Source: Dermatemys mawii
Taxonomy: Eukaryota; Chordata; Testudines; Dermatemydidae
DNA length: 64,000 nucleotides
Assembly (NCBI GenBank): GCA_007922305.1
Contig: ML677374.1
Coordinates: 12,581,511 to 12,645,510, forward strand
Direction of reading: 5' to 3'
Shown here: positions 21,838 through 34,330 of the stretch, piece after piece
Layout of the letters: each line of letters begins with the position of its first letter
Numbering within the stretch: the first letter of the stretch is position 1
The notes under the pieces: model-generated
What the model was told of the DNA's origin: nothing
Databases searched by the model: none
Seen by the model: only the letters and a program-made list of their open reading frames with translations
Translations under genes and position numbers: made by a program

Positions 21838-22698
21838 CAGGCTCTCAGCCTTTTTAGACTACTGTGCCCCTTTCAGGAGTCTCATTTATCATGCACACAC
21901 CACATTTCACCTCCCTTAAAATCTACTTGCTTACAAGAAATCAGACATAAAAATACAAGCGTCACAGCACACTATTACTGAAAAATGGCTTACTTTCTCA
22001 TTTCTACCATATTACAAAATAAATCAGTTGGAATATAAATATTGCACTAACGTTTCAGTGTATAGTATATAGAGCAATATAAACAAGTTATTGTCTCTAT
22101 GCAATTTTTGTTTGTACTGATTCTGCTAGTGCTTTTTATGTAACCTGTTGTAAACCAGGCAGATATCTAGAGGAGTAGCTGTATCTCCTGGAAGACCTGT
22201 GTACTTCAGTCCCAGGGCAGGCTGGTGCAACCGCTAGGGCCTAGGGCACCAAGTGATTGGGGGAGACACAAATGCGCTCGGCGGAGGCGGTGGAGTGGAA
22301 GTGAGCTGGGGCAGGGGGGCATGGGGAGGGCCGCCCGCAAGTAATGGGGGGAGGGTTGCAGGGGAACCGCTTCCCCCCGCAGCTAACCTCCCCTTCGCCT
22401 CCTTCCCTGAGCACGCCGCCCCCTCTGCTTCTCCTCCCCTTGCAGGTTTGCTGCATCAAACCGCTGATTGGCGCCACAAACCTGGGAGGCAGGAGAAATG
22501 GAGCGGTGGCAGCGTGCTCAGGGGAGGAGAGTCGGGGCGGGGAGCTGCCGCAGGGCTACCTGAGCGAAAGTGGGAGGGGTGCTGCCAGAGGGCTCTGGGA
22601 GTTGGAGGGGGGGCAAGGTGGAAGTTCCATTTAGGGTGTGAAATATCCTTGCACCGGCCCTGCCCAAGGGTACGTGTACCCCTGGTTAAGAACCACTG
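21838..22698. mobile_element. hAT-type non-autonomous element containing a second hAT
   Basis: The left end caggctctcagcctttt and the right end read inward, cagtggttcttaaccagg, belong to the CAGTGGTTCTCAACC family. The flanks ctgat (left) and ctagat (right) suggest a worn target duplication in the CR1 tail. The sequence between 22213 and 22662 is a later insertion; the element resumes with 'gggtacgtgtacccctggtt'. Confidence 0.7.
22213..22662. mobile_element. GC-rich hAT-type element nested inside another hAT
   Basis: The left end is cagggcaggctggtgcaa and the right end read inward is cagggccggtgcaaggat, a good terminal inverted repeat of the CAG...CTG type. The interior is G-rich on the plus strand and far more GC-rich than the neighbourhood. 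No clean 8-bp duplication is seen. Open frames here are compositional, not genes. Confidence 0.65.
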
Positions 22699-22744
22699 GA
22701 CTAGATAATCTTGAGGTCAGAAGGAAACTTTAGCAGCTATAAGA

Positions 22745-25700
22745 ATATGACATAAAAATAACTAGAAATAACTAAATTAAAATAAACCAGGATCTTTGTT
22801 TTCCAGGGGCAATTTTAGCAGCTGGCTGTTAGAAAATTCACCATGGTGTCTTCGATAATCAAATGTGATTAATGGGATGACTGAGTTTAAAAGCCTGTAA
22901 ATATTCATATTATTAAATAGGTGCAAATGTTCTGAAAACACTGGCTCCATTGCATTGTTGCAGTGCTGCCCGTAGATAGATAACAGAGTTACTTGCTCGG
23001 AGTAACCACTTCTAATGTTTGCTGACAATATTTCACCAGCCACCCACCCAACTCCACCCCCTGAAATCATGATTGTACCCAACTGGCATGTTTCTTGAGC
23101 CCTGCGCTGAATAAAATTGTGACAGTGATACAAAACAAGGGCTGTGCACTGCAGAAATTGGTAGAAAAATGAATTCATTGGGAAACACTGATACTGTGTT
23201 AGACATACAGATTATGTATACAAGTTGAGCGGCATTACTTCTTGGTGAGATGCTATTATGCTTTTATTTGCACATGTTATAATAAAGATGACAATCACCG
23301 TATCGGTGTCAGACACAGGGACATTCAGAATGGATTTCAATTTAGCAGAAGAGCTGACACCTTGTTAACTTCTGACATCTGAAAATAGCTCCCAGATGCT
23401 TATAAGCTACCTTGGCTCACCACACACACACTGACTTCATTTATATCTTAACGCTATGGACAAAGACTTATTAACCCTTTAGAGCTTCATAGTCTCAAGC
23501 TGGTAAAAGCATAAAGGTATTTTTACTCAGCAATCTATAAAAAAAACTAAATATCAGCTGAGGTTTACTCCACCCTGCCATACCCCAAAGGTTCTCCCTT
23601 TCAGCGGCAGAAATGGCACTGAGACAATGGGATCATTCTGCAATGGGGAACTGCTTGCCTCTCATGGAGTATTTCCACAAGAATTTCAAGGAGCCTCGTA
23701 AAGTCCTCTTAACCTTTGTGTTGAGATGTGACGGCGACTTTTAACTCACACAAACAAATACCGAAGCACCAATGACCAAGATACCTCCATGTCCATTCGC
23801 CCATCCCTCACACCCATCCTTATGGTATCTAAATCCTTTAAAGCCAGTCAATAATTGGCCATCATGGGCAAGCTTTATTACTTCATCTTTATTGCTTTCA
23901 TATGATTTTCGAAGCTTTGGGCTTGTTCTGAGGAGGGGCAGAGCACCTGCAACTCCCGTTAGGATTAATGGGGAATGCAGCTAATCAGCATCTCCTGGGA
24001 TCAGGTAATTTGTTCTACCTTAAGCAGATGCCACTTCTTTTTTAAAAAATAATCTATCAGCCTGTTTTGTATTTCACTATTCTTTCTCTGGAAACAAAGC
24101 CCCAATATACATTTCTAATCTCCCCTGTTAATGCAAAGCATTTTAGCCTGGCTTTCCTTTTCGCTTTATGTTCTCACTCATCACGAAGCTTAACATATTT
24201 TTCTATTACATACAGGCACTTAGGGCCATCATCAGACAAGCAAATACACAAACACTGGTTTTGGAAAATGAAGGCTTACTACAGTAAGTAACTGAGTTTG
24301 CTATGAATAGGCCTCATTGCTTTCCACTTCCTTTGCAGACAGTCAATACCCTTGGGAGAACTTAATTAGATCCACTTCACTCTGTTCGGTCCCAGTGTTC
24401 TGAGATCTGTGTAGGGTGAAAAAGTCTCAGCAAAGCAAACTGAATAGATAATAAGAGGCCCCTGAACTATCATTTTTGTTCTCTATGATGTATAGAAACT
24501 CAAAGGTGCACATTTTTTGCATGCATATTTTAAAAGAATTGTTTAGGATCCCATATCAGTAACAGGTTGTGAGTGGAAACTTAAAAGGGATCAATTTTTA
24601 AACATTGCTGTAAACACAGAATATGCATCAAGCAGCATAAGCAATCACTGTACTTCGCATGCAATTATCCATGCAAGTCAATCAGTTGCATGCACAAGTG
24701 TATCTGCAAAACCATTTGCACGTCAAATTCAGGTGTGCTTTTGAGGTAATGTGTCTGTGCTGTAGTGGATAATGAACTTTCCCAGTGACTTCAGTGCAAT
24801 TAGAATTAGTCCCCATTTTTTTGAAAAGTGTCAAAGTTCTACTTGAATTTTGAGAAACAACAACAGCTTCCATTTATAAGATAAGGTAAATGGACCGATA
24901 GAAGAAGGCGGTCATATTTTATACTCTGTTGCACACATGCAATCTCAGGAAAGCCACTGGTCCAATTCAGTCCTCGTGATGGCAGTTCCATTGAAGTGCA
25001 TGGGGTTGTACCATGGACCTGATTCTGTGAGGTACTGAGCACCCAGAGCTCCCACTGATGTCAGGATCAGGCTTCATGTGTAACTTTATAACACAGCTAC
25101 ACAGAGATCTTGCTAAGCCCCAACAACGAGAAATCTTAAGGCCTCAACAAAAGGCCTTAGGTTTGTTTGTTGTTAGGTGCCCAGCAAAACCTAGAAACTG
25201 CAAAAATGCCCATTGGAATAAGTGGGAATAGTTTGATCTTCACCTTGAGAATACAAAATATCGAGCATACCGAGAGCAAGAAGAATTGTGTGTCTCACAG
25301 GTAAACTAGAAGAGTTGAGCAGTAATGTGTCACACTCCCTAACTACATCACATCTCCCACAGTGGAACCATTTGCTTTGAGTAAACGCCATAAATTAGCT
25401 CTTGGTTATGGATGAGACGAAGGGCTCAGGAGAAACTGGAGGTGCCTAGGAATGCAATTTTCCCCTAATAAAGTATATTTTACTGTCTCTTTCAATCTTT
25501 CTGTTAACATATCATGCTGGATTGCATTAGTTGCCTCTGGGGTTCCGTTACACTGCAGTGTATACTGCTGCAGTACAAAAATGCTTAGTTCAATCTGGTA
25601 TGTATTGTGTTGTAGGACATGAGCCTAGACATCTAAGGAGGGCAGGGTTTGTGAACACAGTAACAGAATGGACTATCAAAGGGACAACAACCTTCTCCAC

Positions 25701-25745
25701 CTGGCTCAGCTTCTTGTTTTGTACAAAAGGCATTTTTTAATCATT
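22745..25745. other. No gene recognised
   Basis: AT-rich single-copy-looking sequence. A 133-codon minus-strand frame at 22777-23178 has no recognisable domain and no supporting signal. A degenerate foldback fragment ('cctgattctg' / 'caggatcagg') is at about 25017-25075. Confidence 0.5.
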
Positions 25746-25749
25746 TACT

Positions 25750-25850
25750 GTTTATATTAGTGTAGTGTCTAGATGCCTCAGTCATAGGACTCCAGTGCAC
25801 TAGGTGCAAAAATAGAACAAAAAGAGGAGACCTGCCCCAAAGCGCTTACC
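25750..25850 (-). repeat. L3/MIR-type tail fragment
   Basis: 'gactccagtgcactaggtgc' then 'agaacaaaaagaggag' then 'cctgccccaaagcgctta' is a diverged copy of the recurrent tail. Confidence 0.55.
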
Positions 25851-27540
25851 TCCTATTCCAGCTGAATTGATTATAAAAGTCCTATGCTCTCCTTTCATCC
25901 CAAAGGATTCCATGCTTACTTTCCTGGCTGGAGTATCCATCCATTTACCCCTAACCTTTCCCATCAAGCTTCTTGTGGCAATTACTGGGGTAGAGCTTGA
26001 TTCAGCTTCATCTGAAGCTCATTGTCACACAGTCTTGAGTGGCTCATGGGCATGAGTGACAACCTCAGGGCAGACTGTCAAAAAGCAGCGCAGAACCGCT
26101 AACTGGGTTGAATATTCACCAACCTGCCTCTGCAGCACTTTTTCACTCCTTGACAGAAAAGCTCGTGTCCTCAGCTAAGATTCTCCTCCCAAACAGTGCA
26201 ACATGCTGCCCCAAATCCATGGAGAGGAGCTCAGATATTGGTATCCATCTACATGTCAAGCAGGAGGGGTGAGGAGGGATGTGTTTCAGGAAATAAGTTC
26301 AGTGCTGTTGGACAGATAGATCAAGAACCAAAAGTCCAGCTCAGCTTTGCAATTATTTAAAGGATTTTGCTTTTGCTTTAGTGAATTCTTTTTTTTAATT
26401 AGAAACCTAGCTGTGATAGCAGTGTACCATTATCCACGTTTCATTGTGTGAGTATATGCAAATACGAGATCAGAAGCCTCAGGATGATGGAATTCTGATG
26501 TGGGTGGGTTTGGGGGACGGACCATATTTTGCAGACCTGGCCCTTTAAAATCCCACCTGCCCAGTAGTGGGAATTCCCTTTCCTAACACTGATTTCCTCT
26601 AAAAATAGATATGACCTTCCTGAACTGGATTTTAGTGGGGACAGAGAGGTAAATGGCAGCACCCAAGCCACGACTGCATATATGCACCTGCATATGCAAG
26701 GAGGTAAATGCACACACGCAACACGTTTGCATAGTCTCAGCTCATTGCACATTGGTTTGCGGGCACCACTCCAGATGCTGCTGAGAAGATGCCCTTTAAT
26801 CTGTAATGCCAACAATATATCATTTCTGTTCCCGTTGTGGTATTTGTCATAAATCTGGTCTTTGAGCTTCCACGCCTTCCTTGCTCTCTGAATTAGCAGG
26901 ATGCTCCTGCAGTTTGACCTTTTCAGTATTCTGTATTTGGATTGGCTGGCTTGCCATTCTCTCTCCCTCTAGCCATCTTGTTTAACCTCTGGGGAAAGCA
27001 GTGTAACATCTATCCAATAAAAATACAAAATACTAAAAAGGTCAAAACACACTATTCCAATATATTACCATAATTCAAAGAGTAAAGCAGACTTTAAAAT
27101 GATATGTTGCAAGATAGAGATTGGCATTAGAACTGAAAATGGCACAACATTAATGCAGTCTGAGGTCAAAAATCCAGCTGGGAACTGGTAAACATTTTAA
27201 AACTAGACTCTTATCACTATAATCTTGTGAGCCTCTAGGCTGTCATGGCATTACCAATGATGGAAATACTACACTGAGCTATGATTTATTTTTCTTCTAA
27301 GCACTTCAAAGCTAACAAGTGTGGGCAATAGAAAACAGCACTGGATCTTGAAGATAAAAACCTTTAAATGGTTACCTTAAGCCTTAGACTGATAGCTGAT
27401 TTGAAGGGTGACATTTATTACACACAATTTGGTAGCTCTTTTAATGTATATTACTGGTAGCTAGAGCAGGGGGCATTTAACTGAATAATAGATACAGTGA
27501 GTTTGGGTAGAATGCGAGAAAGGATTCAGCTACATCGCAA
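25851..27540. other. No feature recognised
   Basis: Short unrelated reading frames only. Confidence 0.5.
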
Positions 27541-27544
27541 GGAT

Positions 27545-27740
27545 TCAGGCAGTCATCGGTTCCATTCCAGGCTCTGCCACAAAATTTCCCAAAGTGATGC
27601 AGGAAAGTCACTTAATCCCCCAATGTCTCAGTTCCCCATCTGTAAAATGGAGAGAAGAATATCTCCTTTCTTCCACCCTTGTCTGTTTACACTGTACAGT
27701 CCTCAGGGTCTCACTACTGTTTGGGACCTCTAGTCAGGCG
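27545..27740 (+). repeat. MIR-type CORE-SINE, plus strand
   Basis: 'tccattccaggctctgccac', 'aaagtcacttaatcccccaa' and 'ccatctgtaaaatggagag' follow in the MIR order, ending with 'ctcagggtctcactactgtt'. Confidence 0.75.
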
Positions 27741-27750
27741 AATAAAAGAA

Positions 27751-29090
27751 TAATAAGAAAGCGGGATAAAATGTATAAAAATTTCAATCCCTCATGTTTC
27801 AAGGCATGTTGGACAGAGATGGACATTAACTGCCCGTGGCTATGAAGCTTGTTCCATAAGAAGCTGTAATGGAGATCCTTCCAGTTTCTGCTGAAGCATC
27901 TAGTACTGGTCATTGTTAGAGGCAGGAGAAGATGGACTGTGGGCCTGATATGACATGGCACTTCCTGGAGCTGGTTGTTAGGATTACAGGGTTTGTTCCC
28001 AGTTCTTATACTGACTCCATGGTTGTTCAGGGTTCAGCCCTGAACAAACAAAGAATATTCATCTTGGGGGCGGGAGGGAAGAAAAAATCTTTTGCTTGGG
28101 AGGAGCTTATGTTTATCAGTGGGGTTCAGTATAAAACAACACAAAAGTTAACATCCCAAACCACTGAAACTGCTCTCAGTCTGCAGAGATACCAAACTAA
28201 GCCACGCTATGGAAGTGTTGGACCCCACCGGCCTCTCACTCTTTCCCTAGACTTTCCCGCTCTTATTCCGAGAGCTTGCTTGAACTCAGACCCCACTCTC
28301 CTATCTGCCTCATGCTTTTGTTGAAAAATCAGCTGCCTCTATTCAGCTTCCCCACAGTGAACCAGGAGACTCCTAACTTCCTTTGGTCCTGTTTCCAACC
28401 ACCACCTTATACTCCTACCGTGGTCAGCTCAGTGCTTGGCTCAGAGGAGGATTGTGGCCATGGGGTCCAGAAAGGTTTTGTGTATCCTAACATGCTCCTT
28501 ATGTGAACTTGGAGATAGCAATACCAAAGGGTTCCTGTCCCTTACAGGAGTGCGCAGTGGTGGTTCAGAGAACAGAAAATCTCCTCACTCTTGCGTAGGC
28601 TGTATAAGGACAAAGAATTATTGCAGTCACTGTGCTCTTGGTGTATTAACTTATGCCACTCTTATTCATATGGCTACTCATTGATCAAGTGCAGAATGCA
28701 GTCTTGTACCTGGGGTCTGTGTCATTTGGAAAGGCATGTTTTGGAGAGGATCAGTCACAAAACTACCTTTTTCTACACCTTTACAGATTTGCAGAATCCT
28801 TTGCTAAGCCCCACCCATCACTCTAAGACGCAAGGAGCAAACCTTCGGCTCTGCTGCTGACAGAAATTCCTTCCTAACTTCCATCATGCTGCTCAGATTT
28901 CACAACATTCAAGTGAAAACCAAAAGTTGGTGGAGACTTCATGCTGGCTCTGAGGCTGCATGAAATCTACCCTTTAATTGGTCAGATTGCAGCTATTAAA
29001 GCAGTGTTGGGTGTGTGGCCCCGAAGCTTCTGCTGCTACAAGACAAGATATACTTCATTGCATTCCTGGTTAGGATACGCTGCAGGTGAC
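27751..29090. other. No gene recognised
   Basis: Several overlapping frames of 70-130 codons occur on the plus strand at 27932-28860, but they lack recognisable domains and overlap one another in different frames. I read them as chance. Confidence 0.45.
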
Positions 29091-29094
29091 CGCA

Positions 29095-29215
29095 TACGCA
29101 CTAACAATTATTATTTGTATTTGAGATCAGGGCCCCATTGTGCTGATCACTGTACGTAAATATAACTAGAGGCAGTTCCTGTCCCAAAGAACTTACGGGC
29201 TAAACAGTAGAATTT
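29095..29215 (-). repeat. L3/MIR-type tail fragment
   Basis: 'attatttgtatttgagatca', 'gggccccattgtgctgatca', 'gttcctgtcccaaagaactt' and 'acgggctaaacag' are the recurrent tail in minus orientation. Confidence 0.65.
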
Positions 29216-29219
29216 GTTG

Positions 29220-29480
29220 GGAGTTCTTTGAGGAAATGTTTTGTGTCAGAAAGTACCATTTGGTTGAAACTGAACATTTTCATGGAGAAGGATCAATTTT
29301 CATGAATTTTTTGACTTGAACAAATTTAAGAGAAAGCTTTGATGTTAAGGTTTCACTTTGACATTTTCAGAATGACTTCTTGTTCAGAAATATAAGCAAA
29401 TAGCAGTAGAAAACAATTTGTAAGAGATGGTCAAAATTGAGAAAAATATCTTGAAATGAAATATTTCAATTGACCCTAAC
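29220..29480. repeat. AT-rich dispersed repeat (gaaatatttcaa type)
   Basis: Alternating gaaa/tttc words such as 'ttgaaatgaaatatttcaat' and 'ttttcatgaattttttgac' link this to similar tracts at 42885, 55850 and 62815. It can fold at many points; the class is unknown. Confidence 0.4.
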
Positions 29481-29484
29481 TGAA

Positions 29485-31100
29485 TATTTGTTTGGCTTTT
29501 AAGTTGGTGAAAAGTTTAGCAATACTGGCTTTCCATCCTGATTTGAGATGGGATTTTTTTTTAAAAAATCTCAGAAATGTTCACCAGACAAGAAAGTCAT
29601 TTCTACCCATCTTTACCAAATACCCAGGACAGACAGAGCGGGAGGAGAACTGAGGCACAGAAAGAAGCAATTTGCTCACAGTCAAAGAGCAGGCTATCAG
29701 CAGAGCCAGGAACAGAATCCCAGTGTCGTCACTCCCAATGCCCTTTCCACCCAACCAGCAGACGCTCTCCTGTCTCTTGAACCTGTGGGCTGCTCTAGCT
29801 GGGTCCCCTCCATACACCCAGTTGAGTATGAGATAGAAATTGTCTTCTGCTGTCATGTGGTTGGAATCCTGCCCCACTAACATACCTCACTATAGCACCT
29901 TTCATGAGGATCCCAAAGCCACACTACTATAAATCAACCCACAAGCTTATTTTGAGGCATGATTAGCATAGATTAACTATCTTGTTCAAAAGAAAAAGGC
30001 ATTCCCTACCCCACAGAACACTTACAATCTAAGCCAATGACCATGTATTGTTGCCCTACATTCTCTATTGCTCATAGAAATAGAGCATTTCAATTCTACC
30101 AACTCGAGGCTATGAAGTGTCTGAGTTAATCTACCGAATTCTAATCAAGCCATGTCCATGCCAGTATGAAGCCAGATCCTCATCTAGAGTCAGGAGTGGG
30201 AAGCTGCCAGTTTTTGTTCTCACATCAGTTTTTGTAAAACCACATTTGACATTTAATTCAAATCCCAGTGTGTCCTTCAATTAAAACCTTCATTATCCTT
30301 GTGGTGAAAGAAATTCCCCTTCTCCCATACTGGCTGGAAAAAAGGAAGCTAATTTCCAGCAGCAACCTAACAAGTTTAAATCCACATGTCACCCAGATGC
30401 AGAAGACTCCTGCAAGGAAAGGATTTTCCAGCTTCTAAAATTTGCAGTATCCCTAAAGCTTTTTCATTTCACACAGATTAAGAGTTAATTCAGGTCAAAT
30501 AAGGATTAATTAGTCTGTGTAAACCAGCTGCAGACTTTGATGCGCTGGAGATCTTTTTTTAAATTAGTTGCTATTACTGTAAGTCTGTATCTTCTGATGG
30601 CAAGACCTCTAGTGCATTATAAATTTGCAATCAGGTACCCCATGGGATGCAAGATGAGGGGAAATGTCAGTCTGAACAGTGTTTAAATCCCTTCTGGCAA
30701 AGAACTGAAGCCTCTCTCAAATTAGGTCCTGTTGACAAAATCAGATAAAGAGATGGAAATAAATGATGTGAACAAAGGGCATCAAACAGTATCATTTACA
30801 TTATTACTGACTATGGGCATGAAGAAAAACACAGCACGAAAACATACTTAATAAGGGCAGATAATGGGACTATGAAACTATTTTTTTATTTGTAGACTGA
30901 AGAGATTTTTTTAAAGCCTAGTTTACAGGTGAAGGAGAGACAGATACAGAATATATTTCACAATGCAGGCAAAAGTGCTTTGCTATGCTATATGTACTAA
31001 CGTCAGAGAGTTATTTACTCAGATCCTTTTTGCATTAGACAAGATCAAACTTGTTGCTATTAGACTGATTTCCAGGATCTCTCATGACACAATAAGGGAC
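29485..31100. other. No gene recognised
   Basis: Unrecognised sequence. The segment about 30440-30560 contains several homeodomain-type TAATTA/TTAATT words but nothing that can be called a regulatory element from one sequence. Confidence 0.45.
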
Positions 31101-31104
31101 TTAG

Positions 31105-31245
31105 GGAGACAAGTATCAGTGGGGTAGCCGTGTTAGTCTGGATCTGCAAAAGTGACAAAGAGTCTTGTAGCACCTTATAGACTAACAGATGTTTTGGAGA
31201 ATAAGCTTTCATGGGCGAAGACCCACTTCGTCATTCATCTGGTAA
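31105..31245 (+). repeat. Dispersed repeat with 'gtagccgtgttagtctggat'
   Basis: 'agtggggtagccgtgttagt', 'gtagcaccttatagactaac', 'gagaataagctttcatgggc' and 'gacccacttcgtcattcatc' form the most complete member here of the family at 19633 and 21154. The class is undetermined. Confidence 0.6.
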
Positions 31246-33317
31246 GCATATGATAGAGAATTTTAATGGCATAAATAAAGCAAGAAGATGTAATCAAGAA
31301 CTTACTGATCAAAGAACTGGATGAGATAAAGAATCAGAGGCACCTCAGAAATCATCCTCAATATCTGAGGATAGGATATGTTCAGGGTAAGGAATGTTAC
31401 TTGGGAAATGCTGCAGAGGAGGACAGAAAAAAATAACCAGATCATTATTACCATTAATACCACTGAAGGCTTCGAGGCTAAGCTGAATATCAGTGGGGTT
31501 AAGGAGAGAATGCCTCCTGCTCCCTCAGGTACAATACCATGTGCCCTACTGTATATGGCCAATCAAACTAAGCAGCTTCAAATCTTAAATAAATCCCGAA
31601 TAATTGAGGAACTTCAATGAAACCAGATTGATTTAGAATGCTGCAGATCTGGCACAGATTGTCCACAAAGTAACCTTTCTAGTCTGGAGTTTCTGGAGGA
31701 AATACCTTGAAGCTTTTGGACAATCAAAGGGTCAGATAAGCAGGGTGCTCTTGAGGGATCCCAGTCTATAGTTACTTCCCCAGTGATTGTTCAGGGTTTG
31801 CTTGACTGACTTTCTCAAGTCCAACTCATACTCTTTCTGGTATCGCTAAGGCATTTCTCGCACCTCAGTATCTAAGCACCAAATGGAGAGACTATGAACA
31901 TGAGGCCATAAGTTCAGACCCATTGCATGGGGACACAAGGGCATTTTGTATCTTTTGGGAGAGTTTGTGGAACTCCCCCCCTCCCCCTGCCTTGGAAATA
32001 ATGGCCAAGAGCTTAGATAAAATGTATTAATAGTAGTTGAGTACATTGGCAGCAGTGTTAACGAGTCATAGTTCATGACCATGCACCTTTACTGGCACTT
32101 TTCATCTTGGACTTTGAAAGCAATTTAGAAGATCTGTGCCATTTCAATGTAGAGTGCATAGCTCATCTCAGAGGAAAGTCATTAGTCAAATGCTGTGGGG
32201 CAAACAGAGTTGACTGAGCCTCAACCCAATCGATGCCTGATGGAGAAAGGAAAGCCCAGTGCTTCTGATAATCTGCTGTGCATTTGAAAAATTGCCATCA
32301 AGAGAAAAAGACAAGGACTGAAAGTGAAAAACACAACAAAAAAAAGGACACCAGAAATAATATCGTACCACAACAAATCAGCCCATTGCACAAAAAATTC
32401 TCCTCCTGCTCAGAGGACGAGAGAGAGAATGAACCGTCTGATTGATGCCAGTCACACTGCTTAAGGCAGTACTTGAAGGTGCCTGGATACTACAGTGATG
32501 AAGGAGGCATAAGAACCTTTACAGAATAGAATAAAACTAGACTTGGAATCTTGGAATCTCTGATTTTACAGTGTCTTCATTGTCCTTCTTCAGAGTGGGT
32601 AATGCATTCCCAAGGGCTTGCTAACCTTGTCCCCATGTACCTGCAATATAAGATTTGTTTTAGAGATGGGCCCAAATTGGGACACTGGATCTGAGCCCCA
32701 TGAACTTTAGGCAAATACCAATCCAGATGTAGATTGGAATGTCATCACCTGGGTCTGGCTCTGTCACTGACAGAGGTGGAACTCCCAATCCAAACACCCC
32801 CTGGTTTGGATTTGGACCCAGGCCCAGTTCTGAAATTAAACACTAGGTGTTGGGGCCCATTTTTAGTTCTAAATTGGGGGTGGGCAGAGGAAACAGACCC
32901 ATGGGGTCCTATATTCTATCTGTGCATGTGAACCACAAGAAGGATTGGTATGAAACAGACATGCTAATCTTTTTTCTTTATCTCAGCCAAATTAATCTAA
33001 TTTCTGCCGATTTAGTCACAGTGTTACTCCCTGTTATGTTTAATGACATCCATTCCATGCACTGAAATGCTGGGATGAATGGCTCCAAAGGCAATCAGGG
33101 AGCAGTGTCAACTTTGTGCCAATCTTGAAATAATGTGGTCAATCCAAGTTAGTATTTGGCAGAGTAACCTGCAGTTATCACTTTTGCCTGCTTCTTCACT
33201 GCCATGCTGCTCAGAAGAACAGCAGGAAAAGAAAGTCCCTTTTATTTCTGATCTGCCTGAAGAGACACATTGGCCAAAGGATGAGTGTGTTAGCTGGGCA
33301 CTCCTGCAACACTCAAA
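31246..33317. other. No gene recognised; one repeat tail
   Basis: Unrecognised sequence except about 32478-32530, where 'ggatactacagtgatgaagg' and 'cataagaacctttacagaat' match a tail also found at 63356-63415. Confidence 0.45.
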
Positions 33318-33325
33318 CTGTAGAA

Positions 33326-33819
33326 CAGGGGTTGGCAGCCTTTCAGAAGTGGTGTGCCAAGTCTTCATTTATTCACTGTCATTTAAAGTTTTGTGTGCCA
33401 ATAATACATTTTAACTATTGTTCTATGTAAAGTAAATAAGGGTTTTAAAATATTTAAGAAGCTTCATTTAAAATTAAATTAAAATGCAGCTCTTCTCAGT
33501 TTAGGGTGAACCTTACCCTTGCTTTTCCTTGCTGAGTTTTCCAATGTCCCCAGGCCGGCAGTGGGCTGAGAGGTGCCAGTTGCCTGGATCCCAGCTGGAA
33601 AGAGGCTAGAACCCCAGATCAGCAGTGAGCTGAACAGGGTTGGTGGCCAGAACCCCAGACAGGCAGCGAGCCACTGGCCCCGCTCAGCCTGCTGCCAACT
33701 TGGGGTTCTGTCATCCTGGCTGGCAGAAGGCTGAGAAGAGCCGGTGGACAGAACCCCGAGCTGGTAAGAGAGGACCACTGAATATCACCTTGAGTGCTGC
33801 CATAGGTTTTCTACTCCTG
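33326..33819. mobile_element. hAT-type non-autonomous element, 494 bp, 8-bp target duplication
   Basis: The left end is caggggttggcagcctttc and the right end read inward is caggagtagaaaacctatgg, a diverged copy. Flanks are CTGTAGAA (33318-33325) and CTGTAGAG (33820-33827), an 8-bp duplication with one mismatch. The left third is AT-rich ('gtgtgccaataatacatttt') and the right part GC-rich with repeated 'gaaccccag' words. No coding capacity. Confidence 0.88.
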
Positions 33820-34079
33820 CTGTAGAGATTTTCTAAAAGTTTGATGGTGCTGGCCACAGGAATCCACGGCACACTGTGCCTGGCAGAGTTTTCCTCCTCC
33901 CATATCATTAGATGAGACAGTTTCAGGACTGTATCAACCACTACACAATCATCAAGCCACTGAAGCGCACTCCATAGCAGCCTCAGACCTGCCCCCCAGA
34001 TGGAAATCCTGGCTGCATTTCCATGTGAACAGATGAGACTAAGGAGGAGTGAACTGAATAAGCTAGATCCAGAAGTTGT

Positions 34080-34330
34080 GTGGTTAAGGCATTGGAAATA
34101 GTTTCAGGAGATCTGGATTCAGGTTCTAGTTCTGTCCTGTGTGACCCAGACAAGTCATTTAGTCTCTGTGCCTCAGATCAACGTCTATAAAAATACAACT
34201 ATTCATGCTTCCTTTGTCTCTTCTATTTAGAGGTTAAGCTCTTTGCAGCAGGAACTTCTCTGACTGTATCTGGATAGCCTCTGGCACAACAAGGCCTCTA
34301 GGCAATACTGTAATACAAACAAGGATAAAG
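34080..34330 (+). repeat. MIR-type SINE with L3-like tail, plus strand
   Basis: 'ggagatctggattcaggttc', 'gacaagtcatttagtctctg', 'aggttaagctctttgcagca' and 'tctggcacaacaaggcctct' occur in order, joining MIR core and tail in one unit. Confidence 0.7.

Larger units (their letters stand above)
21540..22740 (+). repeat. CR1 3' tail split by a foldback element and a nested pair of hAT elements
   Basis: 'ggaacaaactatcaagggaa', 'gtggattctccagctcttga' and 'aaatcaagactg' form the first piece. 'gatgtctttctggaagatat' to 'ggcctgtgttatac' (about 21750-21833) is the second, and 'actagataatcttgaggtca' from 22700 the last. The same order without breaks is seen at 42235-42545. Confidence 0.7.

Noticed and set aside
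22253..22708. 151-codon plus-strand frame and overlapping frames on both strands
   Set aside because: They fall inside the GC-rich hAT insertion, where few stop codons occur by composition; no domain is recognisable and the frame crosses the element end.
22777..23178. 133-codon minus-strand frame as a possible host exon
   Set aside because: No recognisable domain, no splice context that stands out, and a length reachable by chance in 64 kb.
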